From Bidens hawaiensis (Eukaryota > Streptophyta > Magnoliopsida > Asterales > Asteraceae): a DNA stretch of 64,000 nt. Positions within the stretch are counted from its first letter, which is position 1. Each line of letters starts with the position of its first letter. Positions 12,045-22,885 of this stretch are shown here, one piece after another. The position numbers and the translations under genes are program-made. The stretch spans positions 57,726-121,725 of the forward strand of contig JAIQDT010007618.1 in NCBI GenBank assembly GCA_021521415.1, in the 5' to 3' direction. The notes beneath the pieces are model-generated. The model saw only the letters and a list, made by a program, of their open reading frames with translations, had not been told where the DNA came from and searched no databases.

Positions 12045-14859
12045 TGTCACACCCTCAAAATCCACTAACGGAGTTTTACCGTCAGAGGGTGTGAACTAAC
12101 AGGATCGGAATCATTAGTTATAATCAAACCATAAAAACGTTTAAATGCAAATAAGTGCGGAAGCGTAAAACATATAAATAAAGATGATTCAAACAATGCA
12201 TGTTCCTAGACCGCGCGCCCGCCTCGGCTACCTGAGAATAACATACTAAAAGGGTCAACACGAGGTTGGTGAGTTCACAAGTTATATAAAAATAAATCGT
12301 TTAGCGTTTGCGTTCAGCGTTTTACGTTAAGTGTCTTGCGTAACCACGTTACGGCGTTTAAGCGTTTTGCGTAACCACGTTACGGCGTTTAAGCGTTTTG
12401 CGTAACCTCGTTACGGCGTTTAAGCGTTTTGCGTAACCTCGTTACGGTGTTTCAGTGTTGCGTAACCCCGTTACGACGTTTAAGTGTTGCGTAACCCCGT
12501 TACGACGTTTAAGTGTTGCGTAACCCCGTTACGACGTTTAAGTGTTGCGTAACCCCGTTACGACGTTTAAGTGTTGCATTACCAGATAGTGTTATGTCAA
12601 ATTATATATCGATAGGTAGCTAATCTATACAACAAGTATCGCTAAGTGGTTCGCGACCGAAGCTGACTGTTTATCAAGTGCCCGTCACCAGGTCAATCCA
12701 GACCATGGTAAGTGTTAGCCAAAATTACACCCACTCAACCTCCAGTTGAGCTTAGCGTCGGGTGGGGTTTGTCAAACCCAGTAGTACTACTCAACAGTGA
12801 CTCGCTATTCCAAATATTAACCGGTCCGATGTGTGGGACTTCAAATGTTACGTTTGCCGCTTAGCCTTTACAAGTGATATATAATTTATAACAAAATCTT
12901 AAATATGCGTTTATCTCAGAAAGCACGTTTATCGGAGTATGTTATCTCCCCCAAGTGAAAAACGTTTGAAAACAGTTCAAAGAGCATGGTAAGTGAAACT
13001 CACTGTTTGCGAAGAATATCCCAAATTAGATCACCAAGTGATGCGCGTCGTAGAAACTCTCTAGCGTTCTAAATAACAAAGAGATTTTCTAAGTATCGGT
13101 ACGTTTAACGAGTCTCTAGACTCGGCACATAATACCGATGCACGTAACGGATTTCGTGTTTCGTTTGTGAATCGTGTGTGACTTAAACAAGTACAATTGT
13201 GATACGATACATGAGTGAGCAATTACTTTCGTGTCACGTACTAATAACATACTTTACTAGCAATTATCCCCGTAAGGGCATTTTGGTCAACAAACAAAAT
13301 TAACTAACCATTATTCCCCATAAGGGCAATTTGGTCAATTCATGGCAATCAATTAGCAACTATTCCCCGCAAGGGTATTTTGGTCAAAACATAACAAATA
13401 TACAAAAACTATCATATTTCATGCATTTTTACACAACTCAGCAGTTAGTTTCATTATGACAGAATTTCTACTTGAAAGATTGTACTATTTCACCGATCAT
13501 AACGTCTCAATTAATTCACCAAAAATCACCACAGAAGCATACATATCTTAGGTTTCCAGAAAATATTTTATCTTATTTTTATTCCACATATTTTTCTTAT
13601 AATGACCAAAACATTACAGCAAACTCATATCAGTCAGATTCATGCGCAACAGAATGTTATTTGCAATTCCCGTTAAACGAAAAATCCAATAAATTCAAGA
13701 CCACTTGGGTTAGGTTTCTAACTCAATAAGTCAACTTCCAGAAGTGGAACCAACCTAATTGGCCTCGTAGATCATGAGATATAATATTTACAAAACAACC
13801 TAACAGCAGGTCTAACAACTCAGCTTTGCACCACGTTTTTGTAAAATCATAAAAGTTAACTTTCACACGTCCAAAAATTACAAATTTATATTCTTTAGAA
13901 ACTAGACTCAACCTAGTTTACTGTAGTATCAATTATCTCATTCATTTACCACTTTTACATCCCGTTACAGTCATTCAATCATCAACAACACAATCTGTCC
14001 AGAAACTGTTTTCATCCAAACTCAACAATTTAACTATCTATAGATCACAAATCATTCATAGAACATTCTAGACATCATAACTCCTATCAATCATACCATA
14101 CATACATAGTTAGGGTTTTACTTGATATCAAACTCAAAGACAACAATAATCATGCAACAATATCAAATCTAGTTATCAATCATCATCAATTAAATCAAGA
14201 ATCACATGAATATCATAATACCAAGAAATCAGCCATAAAGGTTTACAATTAACCCAATAAAACTAACAATTAAACATAGAGGATACATAGAATAGTTGTG
14301 TATACCTTCCTAGCACCTTAATCTTCAATCAAACTTGAAAGATCTTGATTGTGTGTGTGTGTATATTAATCGATCTCAAGGAAATAAAGGGAGGGGATGG
14401 CTGCCGATTTTTGTAGGGGAATAGGTAGGAGGTTAGGGTTTAGGTTTACCATGTATTTATAAAGGAATATGTTACACTTTGGCCCCTCAACTCCTAAGTA
14501 TTACTTTTTCTAGAACATTCTATCATAACTTGCACATTAAGTTAACATTAAGTATTACTTTTTCTAGAACATTCTATCATAACTTGCACATTAAATTAAC
14601 ATGACAATAATATTATCACATAACACATAATCCTAACACATAATTATCACATAATTAGTGTTTTAGTGTTTTTCGTTTATTCATCAATCGTTTGCGTTTC
14701 GGTGCAAATCCCGAAAGACTACTACACATGTAGTAAGTGTTAAGCGTCATTTAAACCCTAGTTTAAATGTAATGAGGTTTGCGTTTAGATTCAATAATCT
14801 AAAGTTTGAATTGACGGAGTTGCGTTAACGGAGTTAACCTGAAATTGACGATTGTCACA
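12045..14859 (-). repeat. 5' LTR of the young chromovirus
   Basis: Right-hand LTR, equal in length to the left copy with the same internal repeats. Differences seen by eye are single bases, for example in the GGATCGAAATC/GGATCGGAATC and CCTATGC/CCGATGC pairs, nine in total, or about 99.7% identity. Confidence 0.95.
12332..12575. repeat. LTR minisatellite with palindromic cores, right copy
   Basis: Counterpart of the array at 4220-4463, offset by 8,112 bp, with the same unit number and at most one base difference seen. Confidence 0.9.
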
Positions 14860-14864
14860 AGACC
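14860..14864. repeat. Target-site duplication AGACC, right copy
   Basis: Matches 3928-3932 exactly. Confidence 0.95.
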
Positions 14865-14875
14865 CGATGCACAAC
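14860..14875 (-). other. Antisense gene exon 5, upstream fragment
   Basis: Only 16 bases of the last exon lie on this side of the chromovirus insertion. They follow a T-rich tract and a TTGTAG acceptor. Joined to 3927-3608 they read VVHRVFSETSYDD in phase with exon 4, which ends on a complete Gln codon. Confidence 0.7.
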
Positions 14876-14948
14876 CTACAAAAAAAAAATACAAGTATCA
14901 GAACCTTTTCTATTTACAAAGAAAAGCGTAAAGACATGAAAAGCTTAC

Positions 14949-15703
14949 CTGAGACAACGCTTCTCGAAGAAGCCATTCCTTGGCAACCAGAGCTTCTTGG
15001 AGGGCGGCTTGAGCTTGGGTACAGGCGCGTTCGGCTTCACTTTTATTAAGGTTGGCAAGCAACACTTCCTTTGCAGCAGCCTCTTCGACGCCCTTTAGCT
15101 TCCGCTCAGTGTGGTCAAGCACGCCCCTCTGGTCCAGGATCTCTTGGAGCTTCTTCGCGTCCTCCATCGCCAAGGCATCATGAGCCTGCTGGAGAGCCTC
15201 TAATTTGGCTTTAAGCTCTTCATTCTCCACGCGTAGAGGCTCAGCAACAGCTTCAGCCTTGGTGGCCCTTTCAGTTGCGTTCCTAGCAGTTTCTTTAGCC
15301 AGCCGAAGCTGTTCATTAACAGCTTGGGCAGCCTTGGAGCGAGCCTCGAGACGGGCCTGAACCTCAACTTCAAGGGCCTTGAACGCCTTCTCCTTCTCCG
15401 CCGCCGCGGCGGAAAGCCTCCTATTCTCCTCCCGGACAGCCCGCGCCTGAGCTACTTCCTGAAGGCGAGCTGCTTTTAACTTGTCGTTTTCACGACAAAG
15501 CAGCTCGACGCGCGGCTGCATCCGGGCCAGGAGAACCCGAAGCTCATTGCTTAGCCTACCCTCCTGGTAGCTAGCCATGGCTTCCCCCAACGCACCACTG
15601 GGAGCAGCGTGACGAGCCCACTCCACGCACTCCACAGGTGTGCGAAGGGTTGTTCCTCGGCGGATGTTCCAGCGTGGAACATACACTTCATTGGAATCCG
15701 ACA
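14949..15703 (-). other. Antisense gene exon 4 (coiled coil)
   Basis: The exon starts after a TGTTTTGCAG acceptor and ends TCTCAG at a GTAAGC donor. It is uninterrupted. After VPRWNIRRG it encodes about 200 residues of Ala/Glu/Leu/Lys-rich sequence with heptad character (for example ENEELKAKLEALQQAHDAL), a long coiled coil suited to self-association or scaffolding. Sequence conservation is clearly protein-level here: there are no stops and GC content is above that of the flanks. Confidence 0.7.
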
Positions 15704-15786
15704 CTGCAAAACACAAAAAGCAGTTAGGAAAAGATGATATAAAAAAAAAATAATATATAATAATAGGCCAAGAGAACCCTACGCAC

Positions 15787-16208
15787 CTGTAGGGTCGATA
15801 ACAGGCCGATAGCCGCCAAACCCGTCACCTGAACCCAAGGGAAATCCGTCCAAGATGTCAGGTAGACGGGAAGGAGGCAGAGGTTGGCGAGAAGCCCCAT
15901 GCATACCTGAAGGATCGGCCGTCGATGCCGATGACGGAGGAGGCATGGTGAAGTCCGCCGCGGTCGCCGTTGCAGAGTCCGCAGCAAAAGTAACCGCCGG
16001 CTCAGTGAAAGATGCTGTAAAAATAGCACTCACAGCCGGCGGTGACATCATCACAGCTGGAACAATCGGCTCAAAGGAGTGAGCAACTGAACCAGTGGAA
16101 GCAGGCGCAGGCGCCTGGGTCGTCGCCTCAGGTAGGCTGACCAAGCCTACCGTCATTGGCGGGGAGGTACTCCTCTGCGCTCCACCCTGGAATGCGTCAA
16201 CATCCACG
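15787..16208 (-). other. Antisense gene exon 3 (low complexity)
   Basis: The acceptor is TTTGTGCAAG and the donor GTGCGT. The open frame is rich in Ala, Pro, Ser and Thr and has no recognisable domain. The phase expected from exon 2 does not lead into this open frame, so either exon 2 or 3 has an indel or the real splice site differs by a base or two. Confidence 0.5.
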
Positions 16209-16279
16209 CTTGCACAAAGAAGATAAGTATTAATGATGGAAAAACTATGAAGTTAAAGATAAAGGAAGTTTGTACTCAC

Positions 16280-16804
16280 GGGTTTTCTTGAGCCTGAAAG
16301 TACGGACAGGCGGGGATGAACCCGATGGAGCCGGCCTCTTTGCGCCGCTCACCGTCGTCATCCGGGGCTCTCCGGAGGTGACAGTCGTCACAGCCTCCGG
16401 AGCGGTGGTCTTCTCACCACCGGGGTTCCCCGCCACCTCTTCGCTCTCGGCCTCGGAGTCAGACCGAGGCACCGGATCGGCAGTGGAGGCCACCTTCTCC
16501 TTCCCCTTCCCGCCAGCAGCCTTCTTCTTCCGCACCAACGGAGGACCATCTGCGGATTCCTCATCAGAACATAAGATTAGAGGAATTCCAGCAGAGGTTT
16601 CAACATTGAGGGGTCGAGGGTCGAATAGCGCCTTACCTGGCCGCCTGGCGCTCAGGATCTCGTGGCCTAGCGGGTAGACCTCCACGAACCGATCCGTCGT
16701 TTGTTCTAGGATGGGCAACTCGTTCTCGTCTAGAGCGCGAGTACCCATCCGAGCGGGACTGTCAGCCTCCCGCGGATGCAGGAGCGACTGCAAGTCGTTC
16801 CCCT
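16280..16804 (-). other. Antisense gene exon 2
   Basis: The exon follows a TTTATTTCAG acceptor and ends at a GTGAGT donor. It encodes EGNDLQSLLHPREADSPAR and then a charged, Ser/Pro/Thr-rich stretch with a basic patch (VRKKKAAGGKGKEKV) that could act as a nuclear localisation signal; that role is inference. It splices in phase from exon 1 by completing a Glu codon. Confidence 0.65.
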
Positions 16805-16866
16805 CTGAAATAAACAAGAAAAAAGTTAGAAGAGATTCTAAATCAACAAAAAGAAACAGAGCATAC

Positions 16867-17607
16867 CATAAGGAACAGAGTTCGAACCGTATTCGAAGAC
16901 GATCGGAATCTTTCGCATCCGCATCCTTCCACACCCGGCTCATCCCGAGCATCACCATCCCGGACTCCGCAAACCGGAGATTGGACCCGGGATATCTTCG
17001 AGAACCATTCCGCCTCCTGGTAGTTGGAGGCGTGAAGGCTTGGGAGAGCTTGCCCATTTTTAAATTTCATGGCAAGGGGGATGGCGCGAGCAGAGAGGTA
17101 GAAGAACTCCCTCTTCCACGAACGAAGACTGCGCTCGGTTGCGCAAATCTTCAAACCCTTGATTCGGGTTATCAGGGTATACCACCCCTGGATGCACCTC
17201 CAAGAGTAGAAGGTCATCAGGCGGTCAACATAGGGCTCAATGCCCAGAATCCGGCACACCCACTCGAAGTGCCGAATCTTGGCAATCGCCATCGGGTGCA
17301 CCTCGGTCAGGTGCACACCGTGCCTCTCCAGGACACGGTACACAAACTTTGTCAATGGGAACCTAAGATTCCCATAAACAAAGAATGCAGCATATACCCC
17401 GATCTTGCCTCTGGGGGCATCGTACACCGTCTGATGGGGTTCAGGAAACTCAGGCTCGAGAGACTCGAGCATGAACTTCCTGACGACGTACTGATACAGA
17501 TCGACAGGCAGAGCACACTGGCACTCGCCAGCAGTACTCTTGTCATCGGCTGTAGCTTCGACATCGTGAGAAGACATCTTGCAGATGAAAGAAGAAAACG
17601 ATTTCAA
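16867..17607 (-). other. Antisense gene exon 1 (Transposase_28-like region)
   Basis: The exon begins at the Met at 17607 (a second in-frame Met lies 10 codons on) and ends at a GTATGC donor. The segment with YQYVVRKFMLESLEPEFPEP and HLTEVHPMAIAKIRHFEWVC matches what I know of the N-terminal domain of plant antisense Tat proteins. After the residues NYQEAEWF the likely reading moves first to another frame (GMVMLGMSRVWKD) and then to the third (FEYGSNSVPY), which is the frame that splices correctly into exon 2. Confidence 0.7.
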
Positions 17608-17698
17608 GAGAATTCTCGACTGAAAAGGTGAGTATTCGCCGGAAATCGTTAAAGATGAAGAGAAGTGAAAGTGTGAATTGCAAAGAACCCTCTCCCCC

Positions 17699-17706
17699 TT
17701 TATATA
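17699..17706 (-). promoter_or_regulatory. TATA box of the antisense gene
   Basis: On the minus strand this reads GTATATAAAGGGGGAGA, a good plant TATA box. It lies 92 bp upstream of the Met at 17607. That leaves room for a start site near 17670 and a CT-rich leader (CACTTTCACTTCTCTTC). No experimental evidence is available. Confidence 0.6.
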
Positions 17707-17708
17707 CT

Positions 17709-18615
17709 AATCGCAATTAATGCGATGAAATTAATGCGGAGGAGAGAGAAATCGAAGGTGCAATGAAACTGTGACACGTGGCAAAAAGCAAGTTGGCAAC
17801 AGCTGTTGAAAGGACGCGTACCATTAATTTCGCGGCCACGCGCCCGAAAAATCGCGCCCACGCGCCTGAAAAGGCGTCTGGAAGGACCATGTACTGTCAC
17901 GTCACCATAACTTCCTGCACGTCCTGACACAGTCAGAAGAAACCGTCGCACGACGTTTCAGAGGTTTGGACTGTTCTTATCCTTTCACCAACTCTTCGAA
18001 TTTCAAAAAATTCAAAAAAAAGATTCAAAAGTAGGCGGGAAAATACCCCTTACCCTGGAAACCAAGTAACCATAAGACGGGTGCGGGTACAGTGTCAAGG
18101 CAAAACCCTTCACATACTTAGCACCCGCAGGGAATTGACACCAGGAATACCTTGGAAATAAAGTAACCGTAAGACGAGTGCGGGTACAGTGTCAAGGCAA
18201 AACCCTTCACATACTTAGCACTCTGCAGGGAATTCAAACCAAGAAGGATCTTCTGGGCCATGCTTGCGGAAACGGAATAACATCCCCGCATGACGGGAAC
18301 GTCGAGAACTATATTGTTTGAAACTCCAAGATGGAATTGGTGGTTTTAGCATAATTGATCACTATGTTGAAAACTACCAAAACCCCATGGAGAATCCACA
18401 CAAGTGGGACTCAACGCTCCTGACTTGCGAGAAGGTTACAAACCTACCCGCTTCATACCCTAAGATCAAGCAAAAAAGTCGGGAATTTCTGCGTGACATC
18501 AGGAAAACCGCGGGAAGAATCACCACGGAAAACCTAAAAACTAAACCCTTTTCAAAACCCCTTGCTAAGTCCAAAAGTTCACCTCACTTATTAATAATTC
18601 ATGAGAAGAACATTG
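17709..18615 (+). other. Tat 3' noncoding region upstream of the polypurine tract
   Basis: There is no convincing gene. It includes the upstream region of the antisense gene, an A-rich stretch near 18000, the two-copy repeat at 18050-18245, and GC-rich segments. A 120-codon frame at 18318-18680 runs into the LTR and has no recognisable domain. Confidence 0.5.
18050..18245 (+). repeat. Two-copy direct repeat, period about 98 bp
   Basis: A block containing AAGTAACC, TAAGACG, GTGCGGGTACAGTGTCAAGG, CACATACTTAGCAC and GCAGGGAATT occurs twice in tandem with few differences. It lies in the Tat 3' region, about 400 bp before the 3' LTR. Confidence 0.75.
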
Positions 18616-18628
18616 GACTGGGGGGACT
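18616..18628 (+). other. Polypurine tract of the Tat element
   Basis: GGACTGGGGGGAC(T) directly precedes a TG dinucleotide at 18629. Plant gypsy elements often have a G-rich tract of this type (GGGGGACT) just before the 3' LTR. An alternative LTR start at 18602 is possible but lacks a purine run. Confidence 0.5.
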
Positions 18629-19595
18629 TGAAGAGGTAGGTCCCAGCAGAGCCCAGTTGGACCCGCAAGACTCACCTTGAACAGGGACGTCTGCGCAATG
18701 ACCAACTGCTCCCGCATGACCCACCATGCTCAGAGAACCATACGCGCAGTACGCCAGCTGTACCCGCAGGGAAAGCCTCCCAATGGTGAAGTACCCCGCC
18801 TGTTCCCGCAGTTGCGGATACAAGCCATCAGGGAAGGCTACCCGCACTAACAGCAAGGCTACACGCACAAGGCACTAGCTACTTCAGTAGTCACATGGTG
18901 GAATGAGCAAGGCGGGAATACTCCCGCCTAAATGAGCCAGTCCGTATGCTTCTGGAAGATCTTTTGTACTATACCTACTAAGGTATGGGCAGAACAAACG
19001 ATTTGACCAGAACAGCCCATGAACCAATCACAGGGTGACAGCTCACTGACAACAGTACGAGGAGGAGCACCCTCTAGTACTGTTTGTCACTATTAGCCGC
19101 TGCCTACTCACCAACCCTTACGATGGGACGTGCGCAGCCTACAGTTGGTGGAACAGTGCGTAGCCGGCAGTAAAGGAACAGTGTACAGCCGACCTTGTGG
19201 CTGTCGGCTGTAGCCTATCCACCAACCAGTATGGCCTGTGCGTAGTCCACTGTTGGTGGAACAGGAATACTATTCAGCCGGCTGTACCTTCTAGGAAACC
19301 TACCTTCGGCTATAAATACTCCAACACCTTGGAATGGTAAGGACATCATCTGATATCTCATTATCTTATCTAGCAATCTCTTAATATACACTTATATTCA
19401 GAGCAATCTAGTCTGATTCTCACGCCGGAGGGTGGTCACAAGGAGGAACCCCCCCTTCTCAGTGACGAGCTTACGGTGTCTGTTTTGCAGGTCACCTGAA
19501 GAACAACCTTCTCTGCTGGACCTCATACTCGTGGGAAACATTACTTAACCCCCAGATTATCCGTAATCTGCCCCGGGTCACTTAGTGTTTCTTCA
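18629..19595 (+). repeat. 3' LTR of the Tat element (boundaries approximate)
   Basis: The segment runs from TG after the polypurine tract to a CA at 19594-19595 (GTTTCTTCA). It contains a TATA box (GGCTATAAATA, 19308-19318) about 280 bp before the end, fitting a U3-R-U5 layout. The 5' LTR is outside the window, so neither boundary can be confirmed by pairing or by a target duplication. Confidence 0.55.
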
Positions 19596-20628
19596 ACTAT
19601 TAAATGACCATATACTTTAAAGGTGCTCAACTATATTAACAATATAAGAAAAACGTAATACAATATTCGTTTAAATATTTACTCGTTCTCAAGTTTATAT
19701 TTGATATACCGTTTTAGTCCGTTGTCTCTTAGAACCTTAAAAACCTACAATGAACCAATTAAGAATAATATCAATAAAAAAATGGCTCAAAAGCATTTAA
19801 AAATAGTAGGGAATATATATAATAATATGTATATTTTAGACTACATCAAATGCACCTTTTTCGTTATGACTCTTTAACGAATGGCTAGCCATACGCTTAT
19901 CATAACGAATAAATATTAGGAATTATCTAACTTTGACTTCAGTGTCAAAGTCAAAATCGACAAGAACAGTCAACAACACCATATTTACAATTAATCCTCG
20001 AATCACGATGAAACAACACGAAATTGGTATCATTCTACTCGTAATCACATTGCCTACATACCCCAATAATCCAAACATCTAAACATCGTGATTTAATGGT
20101 GAATTTGATCGATAAAATTATACGACTCAATATTTAATTGATTAACCAGTTCAATGTTAACGAATTTCAACGAGAATTGTTGTGTTTGATTCGTTGTTTA
20201 CCATTTATGTATAGATCTAGGAATACTAAACCACTCGGGCATACACAAACAAGTTTTCGTTTTAAAGCGTACCTCAAACGAACACGATCTAGTCTTGATG
20301 TATGTCTTGCTCATCACGCTGCTCTAACACCAACAAGCTCGCGTCTTTTCTTTCAGATTTTGGTCCGAGATAAAGGGAAGGTGTTTGTGTGTGCTTTTGA
20401 GAGTGTATGGAGGCTAAGAGATAAGAATTAGAGTTTTAAGGTTTTAGGGTGGTTTAAGTGGTTTATATACCCTTAAGCCCATGGACCTAAGGCCCATCAC
20501 CATCCCTTATTCCATCTTTTAATGTCCAAGCCCACACTCAATATTTCATTTATCTAAACTGAATAACAACACATTATTAAATAAACGAAATTTCTTTTAT
20601 TTATTTTTATCAAAAGTAGGATGTTACA
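19596..20628 (-). repeat. Fragment of another gypsy LTR ending GGATGTTACA
   Basis: From about 20220 to 20628 the layout matches the LTR ends of the second chromovirus (43200-43642 and 50400-50848): GTGTTTGTGTGTGCTTTTGAG, a shared CTTAAGCCCATGGACCTA block, an AT-rich tail and ATGTTACA at the end. On the minus strand GGGTATATAAACCAC is a likely TATA box. Sequence identity is patchy, so this is a related family. The Tat LTR abuts it at 19595, which suggests that the Tat element inserted into this LTR. A 97-codon + frame (20138-20431) lies inside and is not taken as a gene. Confidence 0.5.
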
Positions 20629-22069
20629 GAGGGATACTTGTTAGTCAAATCAGGTACAATTAAATATTAAAATTTATTTTAATTCAGTTAGGAAAGAATA
20701 ACGTAATTATTGATTATGTAATATAAAATTATAATAAAATATAAAAACCATAAAAATTTATCCTAATTTAAGGGATACAATTTAATCCGCATTACTCTAT
20801 TTATATTATAAGATTCATGAGTCTTTTGAAAAATATTTATATAATTAGGAAACAAAAACTTCATCTTTTGAATATCTAATATAAATACATAAATAAAATA
20901 AAAAAATCAGAATAAATATTTAAAATATCTAAAATACTATCTATTAAGAAAAACTTAATGTTTATTAACAATTGTATTTAATTTTTAAAGGTTAGTTATT
21001 GAAAATATATAAAATAAAATATTATCTAATAAGAAATCACAAAAAATAGGGTCAATTATTATTATAATCTATTAGATAGGTATAATGATTCAAAATATTG
21101 GAAACATAGAACCGTCATTTCATTATTTTTCTTAATATTGATTTCCAATCGTATTTTTGTTTGCATTCCAAAACTTTCTTTATCTCTCTAAACATATCAG
21201 AATCGATATTCATAATGTCCACAAATGTGGGTTGGAAATATGGTGTAGCTTTGAGAAAATATGAGTTTGTATTTAGTGATTTAACAACACTACAAAGGGA
21301 GAGTATCGATTCGGTTATGTTGTTCTACAATCTGTTTAAACATCAAATTCATTAAATTGGTATTAGGAAAGACTTTCCATGTGAAGAGGAATCAATCTCA
21401 TCAATGTTTTACATGATTTTCTTGAAGATCATCAGCACCAGGTTGTACCGTATGTATATGTATATATATAGGAAACAAAATGTAAAATTTGAGTTTATAA
21501 TATAAAATAAACACATAGAAACATTAGATATTCCTTAAAAAAACATATAATAAATGACAAATTAGTTTTGAAATAAAAACGCCAAAGACATAATTAGGAT
21601 AACCGTATAGTGAAATATAAATATAGATTAGAAGGTAATAAAAATGTTTGACTTTGTAAACATTACAACCGGTGATAAGGTCAACAAATCAATCAAAGAA
21701 TTGGAAATAACAATTTGTAATATTGTTAACTTAATATACGTAAGTTACAAGGTTGAATAGTAGGGAACAAGTTAATTATATACATTAATGATACCTAAAA
21801 AAATGTACTGCATAAATGAAGAAACGCCTTTGATATTCACTCTATATGAAACAACATTTAGGTGTAACAGTAAGTAAATACAAAATAAGAGTAAGTATGA
21901 ATAAACACACATAATTAGATTGTAATTTCATCTTCAAATTTTAACATCCAAACATTAAAATTACGCCCTAAGCTAAATATGTTACGGTTTCGTCATTACA
22001 AAGACATTAAAATGCATAAACCGAAGGCGCAAGAGACAAAAGTTTAAGTGAACAACCTGCAAAGCACAC
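20629..22069. other. AT-rich DNA without a recognised gene
   Basis: Very AT-rich sequence with many short A/T runs. A 64-codon + frame at 21161-21355 has no recognisable domain. The part near 21900-22069 may be the 3' flank of the B3-like gene on the minus strand. Confidence 0.4.
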
Positions 22070-22300
22070 TTTGACGAGATTGTAAACGGAAATGTTTGGG
22101 TTCATCATTTTATTTCATAAATTATCAGTGAATGCCATTATCAAGAATAAAACGTGGCTAATGATGCACCCGGAACCAGTCTGTACCACCATTTTTTCGA
22201 TCTGTATCTCTGTTAAAACATCTACACTAGTTCGATTTATTTGCACCAAATCCGTTTCAACATCCAAGCCATTGTCACGTGCAAATTCAACCGGCAAACG
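22070..22300 (-). pseudogene. B3-domain gene, downstream exon (separated by 28 kb)
   Basis: After a TTATTATTAG acceptor the minus strand reads RLPVEFARDNGLDVETDLVQ, the start of a B3 DNA-binding fold (plants; REM-like). A one-base change in an A run near 22193 shifts the rest (GGTDWFRVHH, then stop codons, then RFILDNGIH). The exon joins in phase 0 to the exon ending SERL at 50881 once the retrotransposon nest is removed. No functional protein is likely. Confidence 0.55.
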
Positions 22301-22374
22301 CTAATAATAAAAAGTTGGAAGTGTTAAATTGATTTGTAGTAATATAACATAAGGTGTAAAAAATAATATAACTT

Positions 22375-22379
22375 AATCA
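22375..22379. repeat. Target-site duplication AATCA, left copy
   Basis: Identical to 50849-50853. The two sites lie in the same intron of the minus-strand B3-like gene. Confidence 0.92.
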
Positions 22380-22885
22380 TGTAAGGCCCCGTTACCGGTG
22401 CCTCACATTTGGGCGTTGGATTTACTCATCAACATAGTTCTATTTATCAGAGTTAGTAAAAACATACGCAGAATATAAAGACTTTCATAAAAGATTACAT
22501 TAATCCATAACTTGTCTCAAAATGAACATGCTTGTCTTTCACTTTATCATAATAATTAACATAAACGTCTCGAGTCTTCCGTTGCCAGCCTCTTATTCAA
22601 TGCCACGCGTTCCCCTTAAGCGAGCTACCTCATCCTACTCACCTACGTGCATACTAAAAGTCAGCTACGCTGAGTGAGTTCTAGTTAAACATACATTATA
22701 CAATACATTCATCCTTACATACTTTCATTTATAATTACATACTTTCATTCATACTTACTTACATTCATATCTTACGTTATAAAGAGCACTACGCCCTACA
22801 TTCCTTGAGTATTATTAGGGCTCGGTACCCTCCTACCTCGAGTATTATTAGGGCTCGGTACCCTCTTTCCTCGAGTATTATTAGG
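22380..22885 (-). repeat. Left LTR of second chromovirus, first fragment
   Basis: Homologous to 48702 onward in the right LTR. It ends within a minisatellite of CTCGAGTATTATTAGGGCTC units (three here, about seven in the right LTR at 49118-49330), where the Athila LTR begins. Confidence 0.92.

Larger units (their letters stand above)
3933..14859 (-). mobile_element. Young Ty3/gypsy chromovirus (Tekay-like), gag-deleted
   Basis: This complete LTR-to-LTR element of 10,927 bp is in minus orientation and inserted in the last exon of the Tat antisense gene. Both LTRs are 2,815 bp, start TGTGACA and end TGTGACA in element orientation, and are flanked by the perfect 5-bp duplication AGACC. A tRNA-iMet primer-binding site follows the 5' LTR, and the order gag, protease, RT, RNase H, integrase, chromodomain is that of chromoviruses. 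By eye the LTRs differ at 9 positions, so insertion is recent. The polyprotein nevertheless carries a gag deletion, an in-frame stop and two frameshifts. Confidence 0.92.
3608..17607 (-). pseudogene. Antisense five-exon gene of the Tat element, split by a chromovirus
   Basis: This gene runs opposite to pol inside the Tat 3' region. Exons read from right to left: 17607-16867, 16804-16280, 16208-15787, 15703-14949, then 14875-14860 joined to 3927-3608. All four introns have GT/AG ends and are short (62-83 bp). The junctions of introns 1, 3 and 4 are phase-consistent; that of intron 2 is not, which suggests a further indel. The product would be about 920 residues. Its N-terminal part resembles the family Pfam names Transposase_28 (putative gypsy type transposon); next come a Ser/Pro/acidic low-complexity middle, a long coiled coil and an acidic C-terminus. 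At least two frame changes occur near 17060-16890. The chromovirus at 3933-14859 lies within the last exon. Its function is unknown. Confidence 0.75.
1..19595 (+). mobile_element. Tat-lineage Ty3/gypsy retrotransposon, 5' part outside window, interrupted
   Basis: A Ty3/gypsy element enters from the left edge. Pol (2-2931) is followed by a long 3' region, an antisense multi-exon gene, a polypurine tract and a 3' LTR. The Tat assignment rests on a second, archaeal-type RNase H between the usual RNase H and integrase, and on a very long 3' region with an antisense reading frame, both known traits of Tat elements. A young chromovirus (3933-14859) sits inside the 3' region; removing it and one copy of its target duplication restores continuity. 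The 5' LTR, primer-binding site and gag lie left of the window, so the target duplication of this element cannot be tested. Confidence 0.85.

Noticed and set aside
20138..20431. 97-codon + frame as a host gene
   Set aside because: It overlaps a segment that matches gypsy LTR structure and has no recognisable domain.
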